Assembly: GCF_000520975.1 (NCBI RefSeq)
Contig: NZ_JACB01000026.1
Coordinates: 62,001-126,000, forward strand
DNA: 64,000 nucleotides
Direction of reading: 5' to 3'
Origin: Aquimarina megaterium XH134
Lineage (GTDB): Bacteria; Bacteroidota; Bacteroidia; Flavobacteriales; Flavobacteriaceae
Below the pieces are notes generated by a model, which did no database searches, was not told the DNA's origin, and saw only the letters and a program-made list of their open reading frames with translations. The translations under genes and the position numbers were made by a program. Each line of letters begins with the position of its first letter. Position 1 is the first letter of the stretch. Shown one piece after another: positions 63,830 through 64,000 of this stretch.

Positions 63830-64000
63830 TTACAATTTTGATGATTGTATCGAATCTAATTTTGCTGTAACAATTTCAGATATTTTTCCTAACATCTCAC
63901 TGTTTTTATACAATTCGCCATATGTGCTTACAGTTTCAATATAATCTTTGGTTTTTTTATACATTTTATTTCTGTTATACACCATTGCTACATATTCAGC
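63830..64000 (-). CDS. C-terminal end of a gene extending past the window, unknown function
   Basis: On the minus strand an open frame enters from the right edge and ends with TAA at 63832-63830. It gives 56 residues: AEYVAMVYNRNKMYKKTKDY, then IETVSTYGELYKNSEMLGKI, then SEIVTAKLDSIQSSKL. The pattern is helical and lysine-rich, without a recognisable motif. The frame is open throughout and fits a real gene end, opposed to the GH18 gene with a shared terminator. Too little is visible to assign it. Confidence 0.5.
   Translation of the reverse strand, partial: AEYVAMVYNRNKMYKKTKDYIETVSTYGELYKNSEMLGKISEIVTAKLDSIQSSKL

Noticed and set aside
1-64000. CRISPR arrays, tRNA and rRNA genes
   Set aside because: No regularly spaced direct repeats with unique spacers, no cloverleaf candidates and no conserved rRNA blocks were seen by eye. 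A dedicated scan was not possible.

Overview
The window is low-GC DNA from a marine-type member of the Bacteroidetes, most likely a flavobacterium close to Aquimarina or its relatives. This rests on type IX secretion C-terminal domains on large secreted enzymes, PKD-rich cellulases, LytTR/LytS regulation next to a TonB-dependent receptor, AraC regulators with membrane sensor domains, a TAnnTTTG promoter and the absence of strong Shine-Dalgarno sequences. No rRNA, tRNA or CRISPR array was found. Species assignment is inference.

Layout. Positions 1-8374 hold ordinary small genes: a partial serine hydrolase, a GNAT acetyltransferase, a DUF2293 protein, a Ca-loop lipoprotein, a fatty acid hydroxylase and hypotheticals, separated by repeat-rich gaps. 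Positions 8458-19469 form one 11-kb same-strand operon. It encodes a type I restriction-modification system (HsdR, HsdM, HsdS) with an HNH nuclease between hsdR and hsdM. It continues into a beta-helix/membrane protein, an Mrr-like nuclease and two small genes. Positions 19470-23727 are repeat-rich: a G-rich GGGTACTT array, an 81-bp direct repeat on either side of a secreted protein gene, REP-like repeats and a broken GIY-YIG gene.

Positions 23728-37435 are the most striking part, a cellulose-attack locus of three large secreted proteins. They are a GH9 endoglucanase with CBM3c, a GH48 processive cellulase (rare in Bacteroidetes), and a protein of about 2,300 residues that joins two beta-propellers, a di-heme cytochrome c domain, a ThuA-like domain and a CBM3. 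All three end in a type IX sorting domain and share an uncharacterised 126-127 residue module bounded by cysteines, probably carbohydrate binding. The set looks like a hydrolytic pair plus a surface redox partner.

Positions 37572-64000 hold a CPBP protease, a second Ca-loop lipoprotein, a Hint-domain secreted protein, a membrane-anchored GH113-like hydrolase, a YjdI-like iron-sulfur protein and two paralogous AraC-membrane-sensor/DJ-1-PfpI modules. They also hold an AraC plus class III aminotransferase pair, a patatin phospholipase, a LytTR two-component system divergent from a TonB-type outer-membrane receptor, a short double-glycine-type Cys-rich peptide gene, a MarR/FMN-reductase operon with a clear palindromic operator, and a GH18 hydrolase.
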